A program made the translations under genes and the position numbers. A DNA stretch of 64,000 nucleotides, from the NCBI GenBank assembly GCA_024256265.1, contig JACGUK010000004.1, forward strand, positions 124,001 through 188,000, written 5' to 3'. Of this stretch, positions 25,685-34,571 are shown one piece after another (the stretch's first letter is position 1; every line of letters begins with the position of its first letter). Below the pieces are notes generated by a model. That model did not search any database. It was not told the DNA's origin and saw only the letters and a list, made by a program, of their open reading frames with translations. This DNA comes from an archaeon. GTDB lineage: Archaea; Thermoproteota; Nitrososphaeria; Nitrososphaerales; JACAEJ01.

Positions 25685-27253
25685 ATGAGCATGGAGCTTT
25701 TTTTAGATGATATAGAGAAGTTCAGGGATAGATATTCATTAGGGCGAGATAGAGGGGAAGGGTCTACGAACTTCCTCAGGATAAAGGTTTTAGGAGGCAT
25801 GCTCACACCAGATCAGCTTAAAGGTATAGCCAGATTATCTTTAAAGTATGGTAGAGGCTATGCTGAGATAACAACTAGACAAGATATTCAATTACATTGG
25901 ATAGATCCTGATAGAGGCGTAGAAGTCTTCAAAGATCTTGAAGAATTGGGCTTCACAACAGATAAATGTGGTCAAGGCTATCCTGGCACAAGGTATGGGG
26001 ATGTTAGGAACATGGTAAGCTGTCCTGTAGCTGGATTAGATAGGAATGAACTGATCGATATAGTGCCCATAGTTAAGAAGATAAATAGCTTCTTTCTTGG
26101 CAAGAGAGAATATCAAGACCTTCCTAGAAAGTTCAAGATGTCGATTTCATGTTGTGGAAAAAATTGTGTAAGATTTATGGTTCATGATTTGTCCTTCGTG
26201 GCTGTTAAAAGTAATGATAATGTAGGCTTTGCGGCTTTAGTAGGCGGGAGTTTAGGACCATCTCTACCAGGACCAGCTCTAGCCAAGCCTTTGAATGTCT
26301 TCATAAAGCCTGAAGATGTGCTTAGCGTTGCTAAAACCATGGTAGATATATTCAATGAACATGGTAATCGTGAAATCAAGCCCAAGGCTCGCTTTAAGTG
26401 GCTTGTTGATAATTGGGGTATCGAGAGGCTTAGAGGTGAGCTGGAGAAGAGGCTCGGTTATGCTTTAGAGGATTACTCATTCGATTACTCATTGATACAT
26501 TATGGGGAGCATACAGGTGTACAAAAGCAGAAGCAGGATGGTTACTACTATATCTGCGCCCCTGTAATAGCTGGCATACTTTCAAGTGAGAAGATGATAG
26601 ATATAGCGAAGATAGCTGAAGATCATGGTAGCGGAAAAGTAAGGCTAACAACATCACAAAATTTCATCATTATCGATGTTCCAGAAGATAAAGTTAATGT
26701 TGTCCTTGAATGCCTTAAGAATATAGGCTTCCCTGTGGAAGGTTCATCGATAAGGTGGATGACTGTTGCTTGCCCCTCTAACTTCTGTGGTAAGACTCGA
26801 AGCCCAAATCCGAAGGAGATAGCTTTAGAAATTGTAGAACATTTAGAAAAAAACATGGGCAAAGCCTTAATGGATTTAAATTTAAGCATAGGCATAAGTG
26901 GTTGCTCATTCTCTTGTGCTGAGTTTCGTGTTTCAGACATAGGTCTTGAGGGTACATTAGTAGGGAATGAGAATGAAGCTAAGCAGTGCTATAATATATA
27001 TCTTGGAGGAAGTTCTGGACCAAACCCATCCTTGGGCAAGCTCATAAAGCGTAACCTTGAGGTAGGTATTGTGAAAAGGGCAATCGAAGCCCTATTATTG
27101 AAATATTTAGATAAAAGAAAAGGCTCTGAGAGTTTTAGAGATTTTTGTGATAGGCACAATTTAGAGGAGTTAGAGTCTTTTATGGGATTGAGCGAAGTTT
27201 ATACCAAGGATGTTGTTGAAAGAAATCCTAGCGGGACAGGTCAAGAATGCTGA
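25685..27253 (+). CDS. Siroheme/4Fe-4S sulfite or nitrite reductase (ferredoxin type)
   Basis: 522 aa with the internal duplication of this family. Each half has a ferrodoxin-like segment with the substrate- or siroheme-contacting pattern (GRGYAEITTRQDIQLHW; GSGKVRLTTSQNFIIIDV). The cluster-binding half has ACPSNFCGKTRSPNP and SIGISGCSFSCAEFRVSD, four Cys for the shared 4Fe-4S-siroheme site. The first pair is spaced C-x4-C rather than the common C-x5-C. The N-terminal half has MSISCCGKNCVRF. Six-electron reduction of sulfite or nitrite is expected. The TusA gene downstream favours sulfur. Confidence 0.8.
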   Translation: MSMELFLDDIEKFRDRYSLGRDRGEGSTNFLRIKVLGGMLTPDQLKGIARLSLKYGRGYAEITTRQDIQLHWIDPDRGVEVFKDLEELGFTTDKCGQGYPGTRYGDVRNMVSCPVAGLDRNELIDIVPIVKKINSFFLGKREYQDLPRKFKMSISCCGKNCVRFMVHDLSFVAVKSNDNVGFAALVGGSLGPSLPGPALAKPLNVFIKPEDVLSVAKTMVDIFNEHGNREIKPKARFKWLVDNWGIERLRGELEKRLGYALEDYSFDYSLIHYGEHTGVQKQKQDGYYYICAPVIAGILSSEKMIDIAKIAEDHGSGKVRLTTSQNFIIIDVPEDKVNVVLECLKNIGFPVEGSSIRWMTVACPSNFCGKTRSPNPKEIALEIVEHLEKNMGKALMDLNLSIGISGCSFSCAEFRVSDIGLEGTLVGNENEAKQCYNIYLGGSSGPNPSLGKLIKRNLEVGIVKRAIEALLLKYLDKRKGSESFRDFCDRHNLEELESFMGLSEVYTKDVVERNPSGTGQEC

Positions 27254-27278
27254 AAAGATTTCTTTAGGAGTGTTATCA

Positions 27279-27530
27279 ATGAGCGTGAATATAAAAAAGC
27301 TTGATGAGGGGCACTATGCTCTAGATATAAGAGGTTTCGTTTGTCCTTATCCACAAGTTCTCACGATTAGGGCTATTGAAAAGCTTAAGCCCAACGAGAT
27401 AATAGAAGTTATTCTTGACAACCCGCCATCTGCTGAAACTATACCAAGTGCCATTGAGAAGCAAGGATATAAAGTATTAGAAGTTTCAAAGATCGATAAA
27501 GTATTATGGAAGATTGTAATTAAGAAGTGA
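27279..27530 (+). CDS. TusA-family sulfur carrier
   Basis: 83 aa. DIRGFVCPYPQVLTIRAIEK holds the CPxP motif whose Cys carries persulfide sulfur, and the ENIIEVILDNPPSAETIP-like strand completes the IF3-C-like fold. The frame is open from 27210, inside the reductase gene. The ATG at 27279 follows an AGGAG at about 10 bp and matches the family start, so I use it. With the reductase it suggests a sulfur-assimilation or sulfur-trafficking pair. Confidence 0.88.
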   Translation: MSVNIKKLDEGHYALDIRGFVCPYPQVLTIRAIEKLKPNEIIEVILDNPPSAETIPSAIEKQGYKVLEVSKIDKVLWKIVIKK

Positions 27531-27584
27531 GCCGATTAGATAAAGTTCAAGTGACATCTGGCATAGTTTTACTCTCTATAGCTT

Positions 27585-28079
27585 ATGCTTAAAACTGATA
27601 CAGAACAGAAAAATACCAGTACTACCATAAGATTGTCGATGGAGAAAGGGGCTAGGGAAAATAGAGATTGGCGAGAAGAGGCAAGTAAGAACTTAGACTA
27701 CTATCTCGATACGAAAGAAGGACGTAACGAATTGATGGAGATGATAAGGGCTGAAGCAATGCGCTTGCTTCAACAAATGAAGGGCAGGCAAAGAGTAAAA
27801 GAGTTTATTTGGCTATCAAAATTTTGCTTAAACTGTTCATATTTTATGGGAGGGAAAAGAGGCTTCATGAGATGTATAAAATTAGATGCAAAGATAGTCA
27901 AGCCGTTTTATGGTAAGCCTTTATGGGCTGTCATAATGACTACGAATGGAGAAGAATCATTGATAGTGGATATTGATTGGCATTCCAAATCTTTCGATGT
28001 TTCAGACTTTTTAGTGGAAGAAGCCATAAAAAGAGTCAACAATGGCTATCCATACCCATGCTTCGAATATAGGTTATGA
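27585..28079 (+). CDS. Unrecognised 164-aa Cys-containing protein
   Basis: I do not recognise this protein. The first 75 residues are highly charged and helical, ending in MIRAEAMRLLQQMKGRQR. The second part has FCLNCSYFMGG, MRCIKLDAKIVKPFYGKPLW and a last Cys in YPYPCFEYRL, so four Cys could bind a metal. DVSDFLVEEAIKRVNNGYPY looks like an ordered C-terminal helix. It follows tusA on the same strand with a 54-bp gap. It may belong with sulfur metabolism, but only its position suggests this. Confidence 0.65.
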   Translation: MLKTDTEQKNTSTTIRLSMEKGARENRDWREEASKNLDYYLDTKEGRNELMEMIRAEAMRLLQQMKGRQRVKEFIWLSKFCLNCSYFMGGKRGFMRCIKLDAKIVKPFYGKPLWAVIMTTNGEESLIVDIDWHSKSFDVSDFLVEEAIKRVNNGYPYPCFEYRL

Positions 28080-28091
28080 TATAGCTTATTC

Positions 28092-28667
28092 TTACCATGT
28101 TGGTCTTGATAATCTTAACCTTGATGGTGTGTATTTATAAGGCTTAGAGATGTATTCGTCATGGACAAGATCATCGATTCTCCTACGTGAAGTAATCTCA
28201 GGCTCCTCGTCTGGATACCCTATGGATATTATAGCCACTGGCACTAAATCATCTTTTGCATTAACGAGCTTCATGATAGGTTCTTCATAGAAGGCGCCTA
28301 CCCAAACACTCCCTAAACCCAAAGCTGTAGCTGAAAGTTGAGCATAAGTTGCCGCTATAGTTGCATCTTGCAGAGAGTATAGCCTTATGCCCCTTTGTCC
28401 ATACCTTCTTGCAGACCTTCTTGGGTTGGTGAAGAACACAAGATTAAGGGGAGCTTGAGCTACGAAATCTTCGTTAAGGGCTGCTTCAGCAAGAGCTAAC
28501 CTTCGCTCTTGATCCCTAATGACAACTATCTCGTAGGCTTGAAGATTGCCAGCTGATGGTGCCAAATTAGCAGCTTCTAATATTATATCGATCTTCTCCT
28601 GCTCCACGTCCTTTTTCTTAAATGCACGAATTGAATGCCTATTTCTTAAGACTTCAAAGAAATCCAT
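28092..28667 (-). CDS. Nitroreductase family flavoprotein
   Basis: 191 aa. VLRNRHSIRAFKKKDV is the FMN-phosphate-binding start. ANLAPSAGNLQAYEIVV, SATALGLGSVWVGAF and VAIISIGYPDEEPE are the other family marks. An NAD(P)H:FMN oxidoreductase of unknown substrate. It is convergent with the preceding gene (13 bp between stops). Confidence 0.88.
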   Translation of the reverse strand: MDFFEVLRNRHSIRAFKKKDVEQEKIDIILEAANLAPSAGNLQAYEIVVIRDQERRLALAEAALNEDFVAQAPLNLVFFTNPRRSARRYGQRGIRLYSLQDATIAATYAQLSATALGLGSVWVGAFYEEPIMKLVNAKDDLVPVAIISIGYPDEEPEITSRRRIDDLVHDEYISKPYKYTPSRLRLSRPTW

Positions 28668-28765
28668 AATCCATCCATTAGATTAAAATAAAAAGGGTTA
28701 ATTAGCATTCTTGATTACTTTCACATCATTATTCTTATGCTTTAAAGCAAGATTAAAGTGGGTTG

Positions 28766-29212
28766 CTATTCTTTATGTGCCATTCTTTTGAGCTTCGTCC
28801 TTAGATGGCTACTTTCTTCTAGTTTGCTTATGACCGGAAGAGCGTCACTAATGGTTCGAGTAGTAAGGATGCCTATTATCTCACCTTTTTTATCCTTTAC
28901 AGGCAGCCTTCGAATGTGATACTTTGACATAAGCTCAGCAGCATCCCAAATGCTAGCATCATCTCCAATAGTAATTAGAGGAGAGGCCATAACATCTTTA
29001 GCTTTAGCTTTATTCACATCAAGCCCTTTTGCAATGACTTTCTTCAAAATATCTCTCTCAGTAAGCATCCCTATCTCCTTGTTCTCAAACGCTACGATCA
29101 CTGAACCTATGTCACGCTCAACCATTATCTCAGCTACTCTCTTAATAGACAGATCAGCTGAAACTATAGTCTTAGGATGCATCCACTTCTTTACTGATTC
29201 CCAATCTGACAT
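28766..29212 (-). CDS. Tandem CBS-domain protein
   Basis: 148 aa, two CBS repeats and nothing else. The first covers SIKRVAEIMVERDIGSVIV to GMLTERDILKKVI. The second covers VMASPLITIGDDASIWDAAE, YHIRRLPVKDKKGEIIGILT and RTISDALP. Such stand-alone pairs bind adenosyl nucleotides and tune a partner enzyme or channel. The partner is not obvious from the neighbours (IlvE divergent, nitroreductase downstream). Confidence 0.88.
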   Translation of the reverse strand: MSDWESVKKWMHPKTIVSADLSIKRVAEIMVERDIGSVIVAFENKEIGMLTERDILKKVIAKGLDVNKAKAKDVMASPLITIGDDASIWDAAELMSKYHIRRLPVKDKKGEIIGILTTRTISDALPVISKLEESSHLRTKLKRMAHKE

Positions 29213-29309
29213 AGAGCCAAATGCTAAATACTCTCTTAAGTATCTTTCGTGATGGCACCAAAAGAATTATAGCAAAAAGGAAACTAAAGGTTGGCTTGAG
29301 AGAAGCACC

Positions 29310-30224
29310 TTGATCAAGACTGAATTGATATGGATGAATGGTAAATTCGTAGGCTGGGATGAAGCCAAAATTCACATTCTTACCCATGGGCTTCATTATG
29401 GCACAAGTGTCTTCGAAGGGATTAGATGCTACGAAACAATAAATGGTCCTGCAGTCTTCAGGTTGAAGGATCACATCAAGAGGCTCTTCGATGGCGCCAA
29501 GGTCATGATGATGAATATTCCCTTTACTATGGAGGAGATTTTTGAAGCAGTGAAGGAGACTGTAAGGGTGAATAGATTAAAAGAGTGTTACATCAGACCT
29601 ATAGTCTACTATGGCTATAAAGAGATGGGCATTAATCCAATGGAAAATCCTATTGATGTTGCAATAGCATGCTGGCCTTGGGGGACATATTTAGGTGAAG
29701 AAGGCTTGAAGAGAGGAGTTCGATGTAAAGTTTCTTCTTGGCTCAGGATAGATTCACGTATGCTACCACCTTTAGTTAAAGTGGCTGGGAATTATGTTAA
29801 TTCAGTTTTAGCAAAGTTAGAGGCTTTAAAATGTGGCTATGATGAGGCTATTCTTGTTAATTTTAATGGTAGGGTTGCTGAAGGACCTGGCGAGAACATC
29901 TTCATAGTAAAGAATGGAACGTTAATAACACCGCCTTTAAGCGCAGGGGCTCTCTCAGGCATAACAAGAGATTCTGTAATCACCATAGCAAAAGATCAAG
30001 GTATTTCAATTATAGAAACAGATATTTTAAGAGAACAGCTATTCTTAGCAGATGAAGCTTTCTTCACTGGTACTGCTGCAGAGGTTACACCCATAAGAGA
30101 GATAGATGGGCGGGTTATAGGAAATGGCTCTAGAGGTCCTATAACTGAGAAACTTCAGAGTGAATTCTTTAGAGTGGTTCGAGGCGAAGATGAGAAGTAC
30201 TTGAATTGGCTTGACTTCGTTTGA
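29310..30224 (+). CDS. ilvE: Branched-chain amino-acid aminotransferase
   Basis: 304 aa, fold-type IV PLP enzyme. [20 protein letters not shown], then [16 protein letters not shown] and [14 protein letters not shown] are typical of IlvE. The PLP Lys is in [20 protein letters not shown], and [28 protein letters not shown] and [12 protein letters not shown] bind the cofactor and substrate. TTG start. Final step in leucine, isoleucine and valine synthesis. Stands alone, between the CBS gene and a tRNA. Confidence 0.93.
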   Translation: MIKTELIWMNGKFVGWDEAKIHILTHGLHYGTSVFEGIRCYETINGPAVFRLKDHIKRLFDGAKVMMMNIPFTMEEIFEAVKETVRVNRLKECYIRPIVYYGYKEMGINPMENPIDVAIACWPWGTYLGEEGLKRGVRCKVSSWLRIDSRMLPPLVKVAGNYVNSVLAKLEALKCGYDEAILVNFNGRVAEGPGENIFIVKNGTLITPPLSAGALSGITRDSVITIAKDQGISIIETDILREQLFLADEAFFTGTAAEVTPIREIDGRVIGNGSRGPITEKLQSEFFRVVRGEDEKYLNWLDFV

Positions 30225-30300
30225 TCTTAAATTGAACTTAGCTTCAAAAATCAACTAAAATTCTTGAACTACTTTACTGTTTACTATGAGCGATCTTGAA

Positions 30301-30402
30301 TGGGGTCGGTGGGATTTGAACCCACGATCGCCAGCTCCCAAGGCTTGTTCAGAAATTTTTAAAATTTCTTTGGAATCCTAAACCAAGCTAGACGACGACC
30401 CC
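30301..30402 (-). tRNA. tRNA-Pro(TGG) with a 26-nt intron in the anticodon stem
   Basis: Minus strand: acceptor GGGGTCG/CGACCCC with discriminator A and T arm GTGGG-TTCAAAT-CCCAC. Without splicing, no anticodon stem can form. Removing 30345-30370 (26 nt, one-base ambiguity at the ends) joins CCA to GC, giving stem CCAGC/GCTGG and loop CTTGGGA, anticodon TGG. That puts the intron between positions 29 and 30, a non-canonical site. The body closely resembles the tRNA-Pro(GGG) 2 kb away, which supports the assignment. Confidence 0.88.
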
Positions 30403-30567
30403 TCTTCGCCTTAATTTTGGCTTTGGGGCGTATGGTCTAAATAAGTGTTTTCTGGCTTCATAGAACTTATCAAAAGCTTCTATCTGCTTCCTTCTCTTCT
30501 CCAGTCTGACATCGGACTTTAGCACTCTATCTATTATCTCCTTGATCTCTATGGGGTTTCCCAGCAT
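30388..30567 (-). CDS. Possible 59-aa basic protein or gene remnant overlapping tRNA-Pro
   Basis: The minus-strand frame begins MLGNPIEIKEIIDRVLKSD and continues LEKRRKQIEAFDKFYEARK, then FRPYAPKPKLRR, with strongly helical, basic, protein-like composition. It stops at TAG inside the first 15 nt of the tRNA gene. The frame is also open about 10 codons further upstream without a start (PRACFIGDRI). It could be the 3' fragment of a gene cut by tRNA insertion or a genuine small gene. No family recognised. Confidence 0.35.
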   Translation of the reverse strand: MLGNPIEIKEIIDRVLKSDVRLEKRRKQIEAFDKFYEARKHLFRPYAPKPKLRRRGVVV

Positions 30568-30695
30568 GATCCTGTCCCCAATGAAGCATGCCCTTGGGTC
30601 TATTTTCTATTATACTTTGCCCAATTCTATCTCACATTAAAAATAAATTATTTATCCTATTGCTTTTAAGGTTAAGCTACCAAGTAGTAATTAAA

Positions 30696-31373
30696 ATGAA
30701 TATTAGAAGGTTCTTTAGCCTTAGGAGAAGAGAGGAAGAGGTATTCGATTTCATAGACAAACAATTAAGCCTGACTATAGCAGCAGTTGATCATTTATGT
30801 ATATCATTAAGATACTTAAAGATGCTCGACTTCGATGCTTTTAAAAGAAACTATTCTGAGATAGATTATTTGGAGAAAAAGGCTGATGATATTCATAGAA
30901 AAATTGTTGAGAAAATTTGTGAGGGTGCTTTCTTCAGTGGTATAAGAGAGGATCTTTTAAACATGCTTGAAAAAGTGGACAATATTGCTGATAGTGCTAA
31001 AGATTCAGCTAAAATCTTGATGCTAAGAAGGCTTGAGGATAGCGTCATAAACTATGTATTTGAGGATAATGACTTGATAGATTTCTTCTCGAACTGCTCC
31101 ATGGCTGTTATGGAATTAAAGGAAGTCATAAATGGATTGGAGAAGGGTAGAAACTTTGCCTTTAAGCATGTTAGCGCTGTGGAAGAGCATGAAGAGAAGG
31201 CTGACGAACTAAAAGAAAAAGTGTTAAAGCGCATATTCGAGAAGGCTGAAGAATTTAATGTATTGAGCGTGATGCAACTTGAAGACTTCATAAACATAGC
31301 TGATGATATAGCTGATAATGCAGAAGATGCGAGCGATATAGTTCTTATATTAATAGCAAAAGGGTACAGCTAA
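30696..31373 (+). CDS. DUF47 / PhoU-like phosphate-permease accessory protein
   Basis: 225 aa from ATG 30696; the frame is open from 30588 but the extra residues are a hydrophobic, non-conserved stretch. The body starts FFSLRRREEEVFDFIDKQ, is wholly helical, and has EIDYLEKKADDIHRKIVEKI, LLNMLEKVDNIADSAKDSAK and AVEEHEEKADELKEKVLKRI, the paired E..D/E..AD motifs of DUF47 proteins. It ends one base before the start of the permease, so the two are coupled. Members control PiT-type phosphate transporters. Confidence 0.88.
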   Translation: MNIRRFFSLRRREEEVFDFIDKQLSLTIAAVDHLCISLRYLKMLDFDAFKRNYSEIDYLEKKADDIHRKIVEKICEGAFFSGIREDLLNMLEKVDNIADSAKDSAKILMLRRLEDSVINYVFEDNDLIDFFSNCSMAVMELKEVINGLEKGRNFAFKHVSAVEEHEEKADELKEKVLKRIFEKAEEFNVLSVMQLEDFINIADDIADNAEDASDIVLILIAKGYS

Positions 31374-31374
31374 A

Positions 31375-32310
31375 GTGCTATACATCATATTATTGGCATT
31401 GTTGATAGCCTTTGTATTTGGCTGGAATAACTCCGGCTTATTTACAGGAGGGCTGACAGGTTCAGGGCTATTATCCTATAAGAAGAGTGTAGCATTGACA
31501 AGTCTAGGCTTGATATTGGGTGCTCTGATTGAAGGTGGTAAGATGGGAAGGACTTTGATAGGATTCATGACAGAAAGTACGACTATTATAGCATTGTCAG
31601 ATGTCTTCATAACAACTTTCTTATTAATGCTAATCTTTACCCTTCTTCACATACCTGTCAGTCTGTCACATGTGAGCGTTGGAGCTTACGTTGGCGCCAA
31701 CTTTGCCATTGGCTTATCATTGAACACTGCCACTCTAGGGCTGATACTTTTATCCTGGCTCTTAGTTCCAGCATTTAGCGCTCTAATTACGATCTTGATT
31801 TACAAGTTTATAGCTCGAATAGCCCAGCGCTTTAGCCTTCTAACGCTCGATGCCTTCAATAGGGTAGCAGTCATTATAGTCACATTTTACATCACTTATG
31901 CATTAGGCGCCAATAATGTAGGCTTGATCAATGGATTATACATGCCCTTGATTAGCGACTTCATTCTTTTAGAATTCATGATAATCGTTATGGCTATGTC
32001 TGTAGCTTTGGGCATTATAATTTTAGGCAAAAGGATTACAAAGACAGTTGGAGAAGATTTGATAGTTCTTAGCCCTATAAGCGTTCTTACAAGCATGTTC
32101 AGTAGTGCTTTACTTATGTGGTTCTTCACTCAATTTAGCATACCTATATCCATAACACAAGCTGTTATAGGAGGCATTTTTGGAGCAGGTCTTATAAAAA
32201 GGCATGTGATATTTAATAGAATTATATTGTATGAAATTATTGGTAGTTGGGTTGCCATTACAACTATTAGCTTCATATTGTCCATGCTCATCATGGAAGC
32301 CTTAGTATAA
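31375..32310 (+). CDS. PiT-family phosphate permease with altered signature
   Basis: 311 aa, about nine membrane helices, GTG start. Two inverted PiT repeats are visible: VFGWNNSGLFTGGLTGSG near the start and YALGANNVGLINGLYMP in the second half. The family signature is normally GxNDxAN; here both repeats have Asn for Asp (NN for ND). HIPVSLSHVSVGAYVGAN corresponds to the conserved inter-helix loop. The DUF47 gene directly upstream supports phosphate or a related oxyanion as substrate. Shorter than typical PiT (about 330-500 aa). Confidence 0.82.
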   Translation: MLYIILLALLIAFVFGWNNSGLFTGGLTGSGLLSYKKSVALTSLGLILGALIEGGKMGRTLIGFMTESTTIIALSDVFITTFLLMLIFTLLHIPVSLSHVSVGAYVGANFAIGLSLNTATLGLILLSWLLVPAFSALITILIYKFIARIAQRFSLLTLDAFNRVAVIIVTFYITYALGANNVGLINGLYMPLISDFILLEFMIIVMAMSVALGIIILGKRITKTVGEDLIVLSPISVLTSMFSSALLMWFFTQFSIPISITQAVIGGIFGAGLIKRHVIFNRIILYEIIGSWVAITTISFILSMLIMEALV

Positions 32311-32352
32311 ATCTAAAGTTGATGCTTTTTAAAGCTGATAAGGTTAGTGGAG

Positions 32353-32428
32353 TGGGATCGGTGGGATTTGAACCCACGATCGCTACCGCCCCAGGGTAGA
32401 ATGCTAGACCAAGCTACACTACGACCCC
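32353..32428 (-). tRNA. tRNA-Pro(GGG)
   Basis: Minus strand: acceptor GGGGTCG/CGATCCC (one G-U pair) with discriminator A. Anticodon stem CTACC/GGTAG, loop CTGGGGC, anticodon GGG. T arm GTGGG-TTCAAAT-CCCAC. No intron. The D and T arms and the variable loop CGATC are nearly the same as in tRNA-Pro(TGG) at 30301-30402, suggesting a recent common origin. Confidence 0.94.
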
Positions 32429-32472
32429 ATTAAAATGCGCTATGATAATCTTATAATTTAATCTTACGAATT

Positions 32473-33897
32473 TTACTCAGTTAACAATCTATCCGAGCTT
32501 ACTATCTTAACTAGCTCTTTTGCCAGCCATGGTATAGATGAAGCAATTTTAAAATTATCCTTTCCAACATGAACCTCATAAGTATTAGTTATATCATTGA
32601 TAAGCCCTGGTGCTATCCCTGATCCTCCTTTAGGGGCATGGATTAAGTTATAAAAGAAATCATCTAAGTTCTTAACTCTTCTCTCTATCATAGCGTATAG
32701 CCTTGCATCATCTCTTATCCAAATGATCTTAGATTTTTTTATGTTCTTTTCTATGAACTTCTTTGAATCCTCATTCCTGAATACTTTAGGGCCTATTTTT
32801 ATTTCTATGGTAGGTTGATCAATCCTCTCCATCAAAAAGATGAAGGCACTATTCTCTATCTCATCAGTAGCACAATTCGCTCTGATTACTTTGAAATTAT
32901 GAATATCGAGTTGCTTTAATATGTGGTTAAGGCTTCTCTTTAATTGACCCCAGAGGATATCTATGCTTCTTTTGCTATGCTTGAACTTTAATGTTACAAG
33001 ATTCTCTATTAAATCGCTCTTCTCAAGTTTATTCAATGAATAATCCTTCTCTCCTATGAAATAATTTATGCTTGGCTTCTCTAAAAAAAATCTTGATGCT
33101 AGAATGAACTCTGCAAGCCTTTTTTGTGATATTGCAGTTCCTAGATTTCTTCTATAATCTACAGGATCAAGTATTATTATTTCAGCCTGAGGGAATAATT
33201 TCTTGAAATCTTCATCAACTTTCTTTAGGCTTATTAACTCTCTCTCAGCCCATCTTGAAGCAGATTTTAATGTTGATATAAAGGACCCATAATTTATAGA
33301 TAGGACTTCACAAACATATCCACTAAAGCCTTGTATAGCAATTTCTGCACCATAAACCCCTATACCTTTCATGAACTTCTTAAGCATTCTCACTTCTCTT
33401 CGAAGATCATCATCTAAAGCTTTGACCATGAATTCAGTATGATATGGCGATCTGTCTGCTGCACTCTTCCACTCTCCCTTTTTTACATCGTAGCAAGGGA
33501 CAACGTTAACTTTAACATCCTCAATGCAAGCCTCTACATATGGGTGCTCAGAATATCTAAGCACGGGGTTGTAACCCTTCATAGAATTCAAAGCTATGTC
33601 TAGACCATACTTTTCAAGCTCCTTTTTTTCTAAATCTTTTGGAAATTTGACAAAGATGTCTATATCAGCTTCTCCTTTTAGCCAAGTTCCTTTTGCGTAT
33701 GATCCTCCCAGAACAACGCTTGGTTTAAATTTACTATCTGATGCAACTTTTGAAACCTTCTGAAAGGCAATCGATGCTAAAGCTTTAACATGATCTATTT
33801 CTTCTTTCGATGGCTCTACCAACTTTAATGCTTCTTCTATTACTTTGTTCAATTCGTTCATTTCATTCCATCTCGAAGGGGAAGGTGTAAACATCAC
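32473..33897 (-). CDS. cca: Class I CCA-adding enzyme (tRNA nucleotidyltransferase)
   Basis: 474 aa, archaeal length. The nucleotidyltransferase core is VVLGGSYAKGTWLKGEADID followed by IFVKFP, giving the Asp-x-Asp metal site. VNVVPCYDVKKGEW supplies the third acidic strand, and SPYHTEFMVKALDD matches the archaeal family. C-terminal tRNA-binding domains follow. It is needed because none of the tRNA genes here encodes CCA. It overlaps thpR by 35 bp. Confidence 0.93.
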   Translation of the reverse strand: MMFTPSPSRWNEMNELNKVIEEALKLVEPSKEEIDHVKALASIAFQKVSKVASDSKFKPSVVLGGSYAKGTWLKGEADIDIFVKFPKDLEKKELEKYGLDIALNSMKGYNPVLRYSEHPYVEACIEDVKVNVVPCYDVKKGEWKSAADRSPYHTEFMVKALDDDLRREVRMLKKFMKGIGVYGAEIAIQGFSGYVCEVLSINYGSFISTLKSASRWAERELISLKKVDEDFKKLFPQAEIIILDPVDYRRNLGTAISQKRLAEFILASRFFLEKPSINYFIGEKDYSLNKLEKSDLIENLVTLKFKHSKRSIDILWGQLKRSLNHILKQLDIHNFKVIRANCATDEIENSAFIFLMERIDQPTIEIKIGPKVFRNEDSKKFIEKNIKKSKIIWIRDDARLYAMIERRVKNLDDFFYNLIHAPKGGSGIAPGLINDITNTYEVHVGKDNFKIASSIPWLAKELVKIVSSDRLLTE

Positions 33898-34423
33898 TAT
33901 AAATAGGACCCTTTGGTGTTAGATCACTCTTCTTAAGCCTCATAGATGTTATTATCTCTTCTCCAAAATCTTGGCTCTCATGCTCTTTTATAAAAGCAAG
34001 CAATCTATCCTTATTCCTCCCGCTCTTCACTCTAGATATTGTGATATGAGGTTGAAAGCCCCTCTCATCGATACGTGTAATGCCCCTTAATCTTTCCTCT
34101 ACTTTATTTGCTACATTGAATAAATCATCAGTACAACTTTTATCAACTCCTACCCAGATTACAGAGATTCTTTGTGGACTTGGGAAGACTCCCATCCCTT
34201 TATAGATGACATGTAATGATTTGAATTTAAGATTCTCTAATGAATCTTTTATCCTCATGGCTAAAGCATCGTTTATCTCTCCGAAGAACTTTACAGTGAA
34301 GTGAAGGTTATTAGTCTCAACGAGCTTTAAATCTGCTTCTGTTTGTATGAGCCTTTTTTGAGCATCTTCGATGAGCTTAATAACCCTCTCATCTTTTACA
34401 TCCAAGGCAAGGAAAGCCCTCAT
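33863..34423 (-). CDS. thpR: RNA 2',3'-cyclic phosphodiesterase / 2'-5' RNA ligase
   Basis: About 186 aa. The two catalytic motifs of the 2H phosphoesterase fold are NLHFTVKFFGE and QPHITISRVK, with the usual spacing. I use the ATG giving MRAFLALDVKD, the common archaeal opening; an ATG four codons earlier (34433-34435) is possible. Upstream of and overlapping cca, so the pair is an RNA-processing operon (tRNA 3' end repair and cyclic phosphate chemistry). Confidence 0.88.
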   Translation of the reverse strand: MRAFLALDVKDERVIKLIEDAQKRLIQTEADLKLVETNNLHFTVKFFGEINDALAMRIKDSLENLKFKSLHVIYKGMGVFPSPQRISVIWVGVDKSCTDDLFNVANKVEERLRGITRIDERGFQPHITISRVKSGRNKDRLLAFIKEHESQDFGEEIITSMRLKKSDLTPKGPIYSDVYTFPFEME

Positions 34424-34571
34424 ATCATCAATCATTATAATACTGACTTTTTTGCTTTTTGTAATTAATTAGGCTGTTAAAAATGCTTAGCTTGGTGACT
34501 TCATAGTTGCCTTTCGTTGCTTTTGCCCCTTCTTAACTTCAGTCATGGCTTAAGGCAGGCATTTCAGATAA

